Shown: in pieces, positions 10,894 to 22,400 of the stretch
How the letters are laid out: the number at the start of each line of letters is the position of its first letter
How positions within the stretch are numbered: the first letter of the stretch is position 1
Assembly (NCBI GenBank): GCA_035578155.1
Contig: JAPWDM010000001.1
Coordinates: 164,397,498 to 164,461,497 of the forward strand
Length of the DNA stretch: 64,000 nt
DNA from: Brachynemurus nebulosus
Lineage: Eukaryota; Arthropoda; Insecta; Neuroptera; Myrmeleontidae
Direction of reading: 5' to 3'
Notes under the pieces: generated by a model
Databases searched by the model: none
Told to the model about the DNA's origin: nothing
Seen by the model: the letters and a program-made list of their open reading frames with translations, nothing else
Program-made: the position numbers and the translations under genes

Positions 10894-11310
10894 TTATTTT
10901 GTATTACCAATCAAAACAAGTATTCTATTAATTTCTAGTGATATTTTTGGAATTATTGTACGAAGATATAACTTAAAAAAATTAGATTTATAATATCCTA
11001 CTTATAGTGACCTACTTCTTTTAAAAGATACTATTACGAGACTATTTTTTTAAAAATACTATTTTATTTCTTTTTACATAAATAAAATGTTTGAAATACA
11101 TCCATTTCGTCACATATTATCCGGCGTCTTTGGCTGATTCGCGATTTAGCTGGCTAGTACGCGTAATGAAAGTTTTTGTATATTAGCCGTAACATAAACA
11201 TTGTAAACCCATGTAAACTAGGCTTAAGAATTAATACTCCTCCGTCATAAAAATTTTCATTCATAATAAGTGCGTACATAAATTTTAAGGAATTCTTGTA
11301 TGTATGAAGA
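10894..11310. other. Duplicated 5' flank of ZAD gene 3
   Basis: This stretch closely matches 29290-29695, the sequence before gene 3, although no working gene 3 follows here. It marks the right part of the segmental duplication. Confidence 0.75.
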
Positions 11311-11764
11311 CTTCTAAAATGGATTATGGAGGGTAGAGGTCAGGAGGAGTATCTCTTATGGGACTTGAATCGAAAAAGTGGCCCCTGAATTTGATGAAAT
11401 AATAGTTCAATAAGTAACCAGAACGGCGCTGATAAGCAATCAGGGTTCGATCTGAACTTATTAATTATAAGTGAAGTGAAGTATGCCAAACGGAAATACT
11501 AACTGTTAAAAACTGTACAATAAAAATTGAATTAAATATAAAAAAATAAAAATTGAATTAAATATAACAATTAAAACTGTTAAAAACAATAAAAACTGTT
11601 GTTTCAGTTTTAAAATTTTCAGCGCTTAATTTTAAATTTAAGAATTTTACTACACTAGCGCCATCTTAATTTCGTCCACTTTTGGGGCCACTTATTATAT
11701 GTGGAGATACTTCTCCTGATACCCTACCCTCCATAAAATGGATTTAACTAAAATTTGTCGTACC
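11311..11764 (+). pseudogene. Relic of a ZAD gene 3 first exon, broken by a MITE
   Basis: The sequence up to 11325 matches gene 3 through its ATG (11319-11321). After a 409-bp insert it resumes at 11735 with ATGGATTTAACTAAAATTTG and CGTACC, coding MDLTKICRT. Homology to gene 3 stops at about 11764 and the frame goes on into unrelated sequence. No further ZAD exon follows before gene 2. This is a truncated duplicate, not a gene. Confidence 0.8.
11326..11734. mobile_element. Mutator-like MITE inside the relic ZAD exon
   Basis: Ends are ATGGAGGGTAG and CTACCCTCCAT, perfect inverted copies; similarity extends to about 30 bp. The 10-bp direct repeat AAAATGGATT flanks it (11316-11325, 11735-11744) and includes the relic start codon. 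Gene 3 at 29707-29716 is the empty site. A 10-bp duplication fits Mutator-like elements. Confidence 0.75.
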
Positions 11765-11833
11765 CTTGGAGTAATGGAGACACAGCAACTATCTCTATCA
11801 TGAAATCTGCAGTGTGCACATTTGTGTACCTTA

Positions 11834-11997
11834 GGGCCCGTCCACACGCTCAAGCTTTACCACCGACTTACCTGCGCAAACCAGGTTTGTGCAAGTAAGT
11901 CGCTACGTTTTTTCCCGTCCATACGTACATGTTTACTTGCACAAACTGGTTTGCGCAAGTAAGTCGGTGGTAAAGCTTGTGTCGTGTGGACGGACCC
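11834..11997. mobile_element. 164-bp foldback MITE (GGGCCCGTCCACACG ends)
   Basis: Almost the whole element is one palindrome. TTA flanks both sides (11831-11833, 11998-12000), fitting a Harbinger-type 3-bp duplication. Confidence 0.8.
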
Positions 11998-12000
11998 TTA

Positions 12001-12248
12001 GGCTCAGGCCCAGTCAAACAACAATGGATTTGATTGCTAATTAGCAATGGATTTGATTGAATGGCAACTCTCAAAAAACCATAGAGATAATAGGTTTGTT
12101 TCAACTCCCTAAAAAACCATACATTGTATGGTTACCCGCTTGCGCAGTATAAAAAATGTGTTTCAAGCTCTCTTTTGATAGTGCATGACATGACACATGT
12201 AGCGTTTCAACTTATTTTTGATTCTATGGCAACTGGTTCGTGTATCAT
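12001..12248. other. Spacer between relic exon and nested elements
   Basis: It contains a short direct repeat of ATGGATTTGATTG (about 12023 and 12048). The reading frame over this region shows no recognisable protein similarity. Confidence 0.4.
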
Positions 12249-12474
12249 CGCTGGCGTTCCAGACGAAAATTTTGTTAGCCTAACGTTAGCTAACAGAGCT
12301 TTCACCGTTACCAGAGGGCACGCATTCAAAAATTCACATACATTGTATCTTAAAACAACAATTTCTAACATGGTGACTAATTATTTTTATTCCATAATTT
12401 TTAAATGTGGCTGTACTTCAGAAATTAAGTATTTATACCGTGAAAAACCATGAAAAATAATTAACGTGCATTAA

Positions 12475-15237
12475 CCCTTTTAAACAAACCATATGGTAAA
12501 ATTTTTTTGTCTCAAAATGCCGGCCTTATTACTGCCAAGTGATAAGTACAATAGATAAGGCTACAAAAAAAGAAAAAGAAAAAAATTAAAGATACCAACA
12601 TTAAAAAAGTGAACCCTAGGAATTTATAAAAAATAAATTATAGGGACCGAGCCTGAACTATAGACGGCAGCACTGGCACCGATAGTGGCGCCTTTATATG
12701 TCTAAAAATGAAACATATTAATGGTGAATGAGAAATGGGGGAAATAAAAATGAGTGTTACTATGGTGTTACTTGATTTGAATTTTTTTTTTTGCTTGTCA
12801 GTTAATAAAAATTAAAAGAAACTGAAGACTCTTGTTGAGAAAAAAGCAATATATCACCAAATTACACGTACATAAACTCTAATGGAAAATACGGAATTTT
12901 TGTTATATTTCAATAAAAAATGATGCTAAAAATTTAAAATTTTGCATAGAAAATAAGTTAAATCTGTTTAAACATGTATACGAAACTTAAAAATAAATAA
13001 TTAGAAAATACTATACTCTCCGGCGTGGCGTTGTTGAAAACATGTTAATTCTTGGAGTAAATGAATTATTAACTGAAAATCTGGTGACATCTGATAATGT
13101 CGTATTAACTGGAGCGTGGTAGAAAATCCAAAAATAAAATGAAATCTTATATTAAACAGTAATATAAAATGGAAAAATTGAAATGAACCCAATCTAGCAC
13201 CGAAGTGTTAATTGAAAATTATTTACGGTTCTTTTTAATAGTTAAAATAAATAAAAGCAATAATTTTGAAAGTTTTTTTATTATTGTTCTTTTAATTTGT
13301 AAAGAAATAATTATTTGAAAGTGAAATTTTAAATCTTAACTGTCGAATACCTTTTGTATAAAATATTGGCAGAATGACTCCTTTTAAAACAACTATAATA
13401 AAAGGAAAAAAATTCAAACAAATTCAGTTATCGTTAAATAAAAGAAAAAAAATTTAATTTCTGTAAAGAATTGGTAATTTTTTTCTGTATATTTCTTCCA
13501 ACATGGTATCCTTACACTGAAACAATTTTATAAATTTCTTCAGTTTTATTTGTTATAAAACAATCACTATTATGACCTCGATAACCATAAACTTATGAAC
13601 CCTTCTGGTGAGCATCCAACTAAAAATTTGATTGTGTACTCATTTTTGTACTCTGAGTACATTAATACCTTTTTTTGCATTTGTGCATTTCAGTACAGTC
13701 TATGATTATACATGTGTCCAGAAAGTTTTGTTTAAATATTTCAGGCTTACAAGTCTTTATAGTTGCCTTTAATGGTCACACAATGAATTTCTCTGGCAAG
13801 ATACGTAACGTTGAAATAGTAACTATAAATATTTTTTTTTTATATAGGTACATATAAAAATACGATGAATTTGGAATATGTAATACAGTTAAAGCTGAAT
13901 AATACAATACTGTTTTTCTTTTTTTTAATTTTATGAGTATAATGAACAATCTTGTTTTTTTGGAAACTTAACTTTTTACTCTCTGTAATAGCATTTAAAA
14001 AACAACCCTACACATTACATGTAACACCTAGGGGCATATTACGTATGGACTGACTGATAAATTCAATAAAAAAACGAACAGTAAAGACGAATTGTAAATT
14101 TGAATGCTCTTTAAGGCTACAATCAATTTCCCCTCAAAAAATTCTTTAGGATGTGTAAATACCTCCGTAATACTACGACCCAAATGCGATTGAATTCTTC
14201 AATAGAAAGCAACTTGATGGAAAACAGAGTATTCGGAGTTGCATCACAGAAAATAAAAGTTCTTAAGAAAGTAAGAGTATGGGTCTAAATAAATGCCTAT
14301 TCTCAAGAAACGCTTTTTATAACATATTTTTGAGCAAACGTGTGAAGAAATGCTGATAGTGGGGAGCGGCATTTGATTTAAACACCCCACTGGCAACGCC
14401 CATTATACTATTTTATTTTTCTGCATTTTTTATGACCTCTAGCCTTTAAAAACCTGAACAAAGCGTCATAACTTCCATTTTTCATTTTATTTTTTGAGGT
14501 GATTTTAATGTTAGGCTCACAGATTGTATTTAAAGTTTTCTTCACGTTAATATTAACTTGCATTTCCGTATATCTTATCCCATCTATGTTGTTTAAATTA
14601 CACATAATTTGGATTGACACATTCTTCGAAACATTCTTCTGTATGACATCTACTATTATGACTAATTATTACTGGGATATTATCTGCTATGTTAAGTATA
14701 AGCATGTTAAACACAATTCTCTGATTCTGTTATGGGCAGTTGTTTGTCCGCAGTTTTGCAATACTAACATCAATATGAATCACATCAGCAAAACGTTTGT
14801 ACGTTTTTTATACTTACTTTTACCAAGAAAATTGGAACTTTTAATACAAAAATATCTTATTATGAAATTCATGCTGATATTAATCCTACAAATAATATTA
14901 TTTAATTGATAATTTAATTATCAGAAAGTGCATTTTAAATATTAACAAAATTTAATTTGACATTTAATAACATTATAGACAAGATATCCAAAAATCTACG
15001 AATAGTTATGTATATCTATGTCATACCCGAAATGCATCGCTAAATCTGACACCAGATGGCAATAATGTCGTCAAGCTCGGTCCCTATACTAAACTATGTT
15101 GATAAAATTGAATATTATTTAGAATTATACCGTATTGTCATAGATGGCGGCACCTGTATTAGTGGATATGTATATATGACAGCATTTTGAGCCGCCATAT
15201 TGCAGGACGAGTTAACTCGTCTTAATCATTTAAAGAG
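12475..15237. mobile_element. piggyBac-like element, copy 2, carrying a nested element
   Basis: TTAA flanks it (12471-12474, 15238-15241). Its outer sequences match 7353-8272 and 26030-26356. The host element copy near 58490 has no insert at the equivalent spot. Most of its length is the nested 2.4-kb element. Confidence 0.75.
12643..15084. mobile_element. 2.4-kb element with GGGACCGAGC ends and TATA duplication
   Basis: Inverted ends GGGACCGAGC and GCTCGGTCCC are flanked by TATA on both sides (12639-12642, 15085-15088). Two related copies (about 7505 and 26195) keep the unoccupied site AATTATACTAAAC, so the 4-bp duplication is directly visible. The longest internal frame (14499-14909) encodes a hydrophobic 136-residue peptide unlike any transposase I know. 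The superfamily is unassigned. Confidence 0.7.
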
Positions 15238-15300
15238 TTAATTTTTTGAATCAGAGCCCTCTGGTTTGTAACGGTGAAAGCTCCATTAGCTAACGTGGTA

Positions 15301-15472
15301 CTGGCCTCCACGGTTGTTATCGTTGTTTTTGTAATTACACAGATGCTGTGTGCGATGTGTACTCAAATCGTATATGTCGTATATCGTAGTGTTATTTGAC
15401 ATGAATACATACATAAATGTCAAAATTGTATTCAAAAATTAAGTACTTAATGCGTACTCAAATACTTTTAAA
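15301..15472 (+). promoter_or_regulatory. 5' flank of ZAD gene 2
   Basis: From about 15385 it matches the 5' flank of gene 1 with a short insertion (an extra ACATA). Upstream of that, the two flanks differ, placing the left duplication breakpoint near here. Confidence 0.5.
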
Positions 15473-18400
15473 ATGGAATTAACTACCTTGTGTCGCACTT
15501 GTTTCATTTCAAATTCCGAAACGAAAAATATATTTGAAATTGAAAAAGTTGGGTCAGTTGATTTTGTTCAAGTTCTATTGGAATGCACTTCAATACAGGT
15601 AAATTTTCATAAACAAACAAATCATTTAATTTGAATAAAAAATTGCTCAAGAGATCACAATTTGACTAAAATAAACATCTGTTTTTGATATAAAATAAAA
15701 TATGGTATGCTCATGAGTAAGGTTGGGAAAATACATATATGCACCTAATATCCTGCAGACAGTCTCTAAAATATACTCAAATTTTACTTTAAAGAACAGA
15801 ATATACATTATGCACATATTGATAAAATTACAGATGTACTAGAATTTGAAAGATTTACATTGTGAAAATTCATATTACAAAATATGAGGATAGTTACTTC
15901 GCTTTTCACTAAGTTAAACTTTTTGATTACGCACTAGCTTTTAAGTATTATCTCTTCCCGGGCTAAATTAAATTGTGACCTAGAGCTATATTATATTATT
16001 ATGACGTAAATTTCACGATGTAAACTTTTTATATTTATTTCTTTTTGTAAGTAGCTTAAAGAGTTACATTTTTACTGAAATCATTTCTTCACGGTTTCAA
16101 TTTTTGAGAACTTGTCTCTCCAAAAAACCACTGCTTGGTCACCATTTCTACTCAAACAATATCTAAAAATTGTTTTTTTGTTTAGTAATCTCGTCAGATA
16201 TATCCGTTTTTCGCTTGGAAAGAAACGAAAAAAGACGGATATATTCATCTATAGCCCGGAAAGGGTTAGCTCATCACAGTGGAGCTTCACTAAAGTTAAG
16301 AAAAATTTGGTAAACTTTAATAAAGCAGATTGAGATCAGTGGCGGTCATTTAATACGTGATCGGGACTAAATAATAATTTAAATCATAGGTGACGTACAA
16401 GAGCAAACTATTTAATAATTTGGATTCCAGTGGATTAATTGAATTTTATACTAATGTATAAATTTCATTAAAAATCTTGCTGTTATATAAAGTTCTTCAT
16501 TATAGATATATCTGCTATAGAAATTTTTTTTTCCTTGAACGGACAATTGACAAGCACCGTATCTATTTTTCAATCTATATAAGCAGCTACGATTTGCTTT
16601 GGATTCACCAAATTCTCCGAATTGGTTATTAAGTACCTGGTATTCAAGTATTTTGGTATTTATTATTAAAATTTATTTAGGGTGGGAGTGCTAAAAGTCG
16701 GCCACTTAAACAATTAACGACGTGTAGAATTCGGAATTTTGAATTTACGCGTATTTTGATTATCCTATTAAGTACTTTTAAGTATCGCCTTTCTAACTAA
16801 ATGGAGATTAAATTTCTAAATTAATAAACAATTAAAATATTTTAACTTTTATCTTTAAAAATGTATTTGCCTTAAATCGGCCACCTATGCCCTAAAGCCG
16901 GCCAAAAATGTTCCTAAGGTCGGTCACCTAGATTTTTCATAATATAAATGAATTACCCGATTGTAGTTTATTATGATGCTAAGGATAACGTTTAAGGAAA
17001 ACTATTCTAACATTATAATATATTATTTAAATTTAAATCAAAAAAGAATTATAAAAGAACATTTTTAAATATTTTTTAACAAATATCAATAATTGGTAAT
17101 CTTGATTACAAACTACATTTAGAAAATGTAACTTGTAATGTAAAGTAATTTTCGATTAAATTACATTTTGTAATCGTAATTTGTAATCGTTTTTGAATTA
17201 CAAAATATATTATTTAATTACATAATTACGATTAATTTTGCTTAAGTTACCTATAAATATGAATAAAACTGCAATCTAAATTAAAGCAATTTCGATAGTG
17301 AAACAGTTAGGTTAAAGGATAAATTAAGGTAGGGTTGGCAAATAGGTTGTTTATTTTATTAATTTGAGGCCTAACAGAGCCTAAATTAATCAACTGTAAT
17401 CAATTTATGATAAGTAATTCGATATCGATAATTTTCGATAACGAAAAGTAGGTTTTGATAGTCCCAATATGTTCGGAATACTCACAACTTGCTTCGCTTA
17501 AGCCTTCAAAAATTTCGTTATTTTTTCGCTACGACGCACTGTTTACGAGATATTTACGATCAAAAGTTTACGTTTACGAAGAGTATCGAAAACAAATTTT
17601 TTCGAAAATATTCTGATGGTGACTAAATCAATGAGACTAACAGAGCCTAAATTAACCAGTTATAGCCAATCTATGATAAGTTATGCGGTATCGATAATTT
17701 TCGATAATGAAAAGTAGGTTTTGACAATCCCAATATGTTCGGAATACCCACAACTTGCTTCGCTTAAGCCTTCAACAATTTCGTTATTTTTTCGCTACGA
17801 TGAACCGTTTACGAGATATTTACGATCAAAAGTTTACGTTTACAAAAAGTAACGAAAAGTAATTTTTTTTAAAATGTGTTACGGCTGACCAACTCAATCG
17901 GGAGAATAGAGTCTAAATTAACCAGTTATAATCAATTTATAATAACTAATTCAGTATCGATAATTTTCGATAACGAAAAGTCGGAAAAGTAGGTTTCAGC
18001 AGTCGCAGTAGGATTGGAATAACAATAACTCGCTTCGCTAAAAATTTCGTTCTTTTTTCGCTATGATGCATGGCTTAAGAGGTATTTACGATCAAAGTTT
18101 TCGATTACGAAAAGTATCGTTTAAATACAAACAATAAAAAAAACATTTAAATTTTAGAATTGCGTGACGCATGACACACACACATACAAGCGCATATTAC
18201 ACATACATAGATACGAGATTTATGTAGTAACATGTTGTGCATTTGAAGTGGGGGAAAAATTTTACGTCACTGTCAGTTAATTCAGACCATAAAATATAAA
18301 ACCTTTTTTATCAGATAAATATTTTTAAATAAACTGAAACTTCCCATCTTGGACCCTTCCATAAATGGACACCTCTATTAAACGGACAGTTTCTTTGGAT

Positions 18401-19351
18401 TTAGAAATTTTATATGTTTTTTAAACGGAAATTCTTAACCTGACACAGACACCAAAAATTTAATTAGTTTGTTTGTTTGACCTCTCTTGTCCGGACAAAC
18501 AAATTCTGACGAAAATTCTGTTACAGTAGTGTCCAGTCAAGGACAATATATCTAATAAAATTTTTTATTGCTTCAAACAAAATTTTTAGGTCACAAAAGA
18601 TGATGTTTTACCTCAAAGTATGTGTGTTACATGTATAAATTCCCTTCTGAATTATTATACATTTAGACAGAAATGTATAGAAACGCAAGAAAGAATTTTA
18701 CAATATTTGAAGGATATACGTTATAGTCCCAAGCAGCTACAACTTGTTACAGTTACAACTAAAAAAAATAACAAGCTAAAATATGACTATAGCAGTATTA
18801 AAAATTCGGCCGACAACCAGCCTGAAAGAACAAATATTAAACGCAATTTAAGATCAAATCCCATTTATACCAATAGAAAAACTAAAAACAGTATAAAAGC
18901 AGCAGAACCTCCAGACGATTACAAAACAGAAATTAAGTTCGAATATCCGGATAAAATGCAAGATTTGTGTGTAGAAGAAATTAAATTAGAACCAGACAAT
19001 GAAACAGAAAATAATAATGAATATTTGGAATTCGTTTATCATGATAGTACAAATAATACTAAATCAGAACCGGAAGATGAAAATGTGGTTGATGATAGTA
19101 AAAGCAGTAATGAATTAGAAAAAGAAGAAACTTTCTCAGAAGACGAATTCTTTAAAACTGTAAGCAGAAGAAAAAATTACAATCAGTAATAAGTTTTTAA
19201 TTTTTATTTATTTTTCTAGAGTGAAATAAAACTCAGAGACCTTACTTGCATTTGCTGCAATAAGAAATTTACTTTAGAATCTAACTTACGAGAACATATG
19301 AAACAGGTGCATGACAAGGATTACAAATATTTATGTCATATTTGTGGTAAG

Positions 19352-19427
<76 letters not shown>

Positions 19428-22400
19428 CAGGGTGTTAGTGAATAAGTGCGAAATATTTTAATGGGTGATTGCTGAGATTTTTTTATGTAAAAAAGTTCAT
19501 ATCAACCCATGTCCGAAAACGATTAGTTTCCAAGATACAGGGTGTTCAGTTTCTCGTCTTTTTTAAATATTTTCTTAAATATTTCAAAAACGTTTTGAGA
19601 TATTCACATAAAATTTGGGATACGCTACAACAGGATAAATACCCATATTCTGAAGTAGACGGAATATTACCATTCAAACCAGTGGCGTCCGTACGGCCAT
19701 ATGATGATATATTTTTGAAGAAAAGAAAGGACGCCAATGATTTTTTCCAATTTGAAAATGTTTTTTTAAATGTTCTATAAATTGTTGACAAAAATGATCT
19801 TTTAATATTTTGTCGTTCATGTGTTCGTTTTCAAGATAAAAAGCAATTTTCAGTTACTGTTCTTACTACAAGATCGGTTTAGGTTCTCGTATTAAATGCT
19901 GAGGTCATTTTATAAAAAAGTCTTACCAAAAAAAAGGTGAAGACGCTTCATTTCTACAGTATGACCACATAATTTGTTTTTAATTTAATATAGAAAAATA
20001 TTTTTAAAAAACAAGAAACGGGACACTCTGTATTTTGGAAACTAAGCGTTTTCGGACCTGGCTTTATATAAACTTTTTTACATAAAAAATCCTCAGCAAT
20101 CACCCATTAAAATTTTTCGCACTTATTCACTAACACTTATACTTCACTACAACTTATATGGGTTAAATATAATTGTTCATGTTTTAACTTGTTAACAATA
20201 ATTCTAATGTGACAGTATTTTTGTATAAGTACCTAAATTCGTTCATAAATTTGATTTGAATTAAAAAATTAAAATAATTTTGAATTAAAATATTAATTAT
20301 GAATACTACATTATTTAATGATATTATTTGCTGTAAGCCGGACAAATTTTTGCGTGACACTGCTGTTCTGTTAACAGAGGTTCTACTGTAGTAGTAATTA
20401 ATTATCTCAATATGGTACTTGACTGTACTTAAAATTTGTGTCAAATGTTACATATTTCTATGAATTATCATGTTCGATTTTAATGACGAAATATAAAAAT
20501 ATTTAGCAATTATTTAGAAATTTTATTTTGAAAATCGTTATTTTTCAACAACGATTTAAATTACTGAAAATACACCATTTCTTAAAAATGACGTAATGTT
20601 TTGTGAGCTGGCATGTCGACTCTGATTTCAATCAAGTTTTTTAATTTCAGTCAAGTATCCTACTCTGTCTACTTTTTAAAACAGTCATTTAGTCTAGAAT
20701 TTTTAAAAATTCGATTTTTGTTTTGTTTCATTTTCTGAAAGTAGACTTAAAAATGTTCCCTCAAAAAGAAATTTAAAAATTTTCTTTATTTCTTTTATTA
20801 GGCTACACAGCGAGCAGAAGAGATACTTGGAAGGGTCATATTGATCGAAAACACAATCCAAAATATAGTGAACTAAAATATGTCTGTCCAAAATGCAGTA
20901 AAAAATTTGCGTCAAAAATGGTTTATAGGCGTCATGTTGCAACAGTTCATTCCGATAGTAGAAAATTTTCTTGTCATTTGTGCCCGGCCCAATTTAAGAG
21001 TAGATGTGCGTGTAATAAGCATATTAGTTCAGTACATTCAGGTAATTATATTACTAGTGCGTGACAATATACACGAGTTTGTGTACAGTAACAGCGAAAT
21101 TCTTAAGTTAAATTTAAAAAAATTTAACACGTTCATTGCCGATCACGTGATATTGCGTGATACGACTACTTTACTATATGACAAATCACGCGATTGGCAT
21201 ATTGGTTGACCTAGTATCTAAAGGGTGCTTTTTGATGATGGTTTCAATTTTTAGAAATTTTGGAGGTGAGGAGAAAAAAATTTTTAAATATGTTCAGAAA
21301 ACCATTTTCCTTTTTATATTTTAAATGTATTTTTGGAAACCATTTTCCATTTTCTATTTTAAATGGTTTCTATGAACCATTTTTCCCAGTCCTGCCATTT
21401 TAAAATTAAAAGACAATTTTTACTTGGCTAATACCACTTTATTTAAAGTTTTTAAATATCTCTGACATGTTTCGGACCCATAACGAACAGTTGGTTAATG
21501 GCCATATGGGTCCGAAAAATAAATTAACGAACAGTTCGTTAATGGCCATATGGGTCCGATACATATCACATATATTTAAAAACTTTAAATAAAGTGGTAT
21601 TAGCCGAGAAAATTCAACTCTAGTAATGGAGCTCTGCTATTCACGGCTTTTTTTTTATAAATATTTATTTAAAAATATTCTATTATTACTGCATATAAAA
21701 CCAAAACCAACTTTAGGATCTCAAATTTTGATTTATCTAAAAACTAATTTATAAATTTTAATATGATTGATTGTATACAGTTAGTTTATTTGTAGAAGAA
21801 AAATTCAGCTATTACAATCATTGTCATGGCAAGACTTAAGCCCGAGACTGTGATCGAAATTTATTTTGAGATCCCTAGAATCCGAAAATGATATTCATTA
21901 AAATTAATAAATTATAATTATATTCATCCGAAATATAAATTTTGGTAAAGTGTTGTATAGCGCCATCATGCATAAAAAACGTGTCGTTGATAAGAGCAAA
22001 ATGGTTTTGGTTTCACTCCTTAAAAAGGGATGAAACGATATTTAAAGTTTGAGTCTTGGAGAAAAGTACCCTTATTTTTGAACGTAGTATCATCATTAGC
22101 AATTATAGTTGAAAAAATATTCCCAGACACTTTTGATAGTTTCTTTGTCAACGTATGATTGTCTTTTTCTAATTCCAGTCAAACAAATAAATAGTGCATA
22201 GGGTACTAATTGAACATTAGGTTACGAAATAATAATAAATAATAAGTTAATAATAACACTATTTTATATTTTTATGAAAATTCTGTTTATTCAATAATAA
22301 TTTGATTACAGAAGAATATTTCTTAAGGAAACCGAAAACAAATGACATTAATGATATATTATAACTTAACTGTAAACATATACATAAAATAACTGAATGA

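Larger units (their letters stand above)
12249..15300. mobile_element. TIR element with CTGGCGTT ends, outermost of three nested
   Basis: The left end (CTGGCGTTCC, then AAAATTTTGTTAGCC) and right part (AGCCCTCTGGTTTGTAACGG) match the element at about 57917-58582. Here the centre is split by a piggyBac-like insert at TTAA. The extreme right end is degraded, so that boundary is approximate. Confidence 0.6.

Noticed and set aside
14499..14909. 136-residue hydrophobic frame
   Set aside because: Lies inside an inverted-end element, is AT-rich by composition, and has no recognisable domain; antisense frames overlap it.
19469..19791. 103- and 81-residue frames on opposite strands
   Set aside because: Both fall in the foldback MITE and are mutual antisense.
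20880..21209. 109-residue frame overlapping gene 2 exon 4
   Set aside because: A different frame over the zinc-finger exon; it shows no finger motifs.
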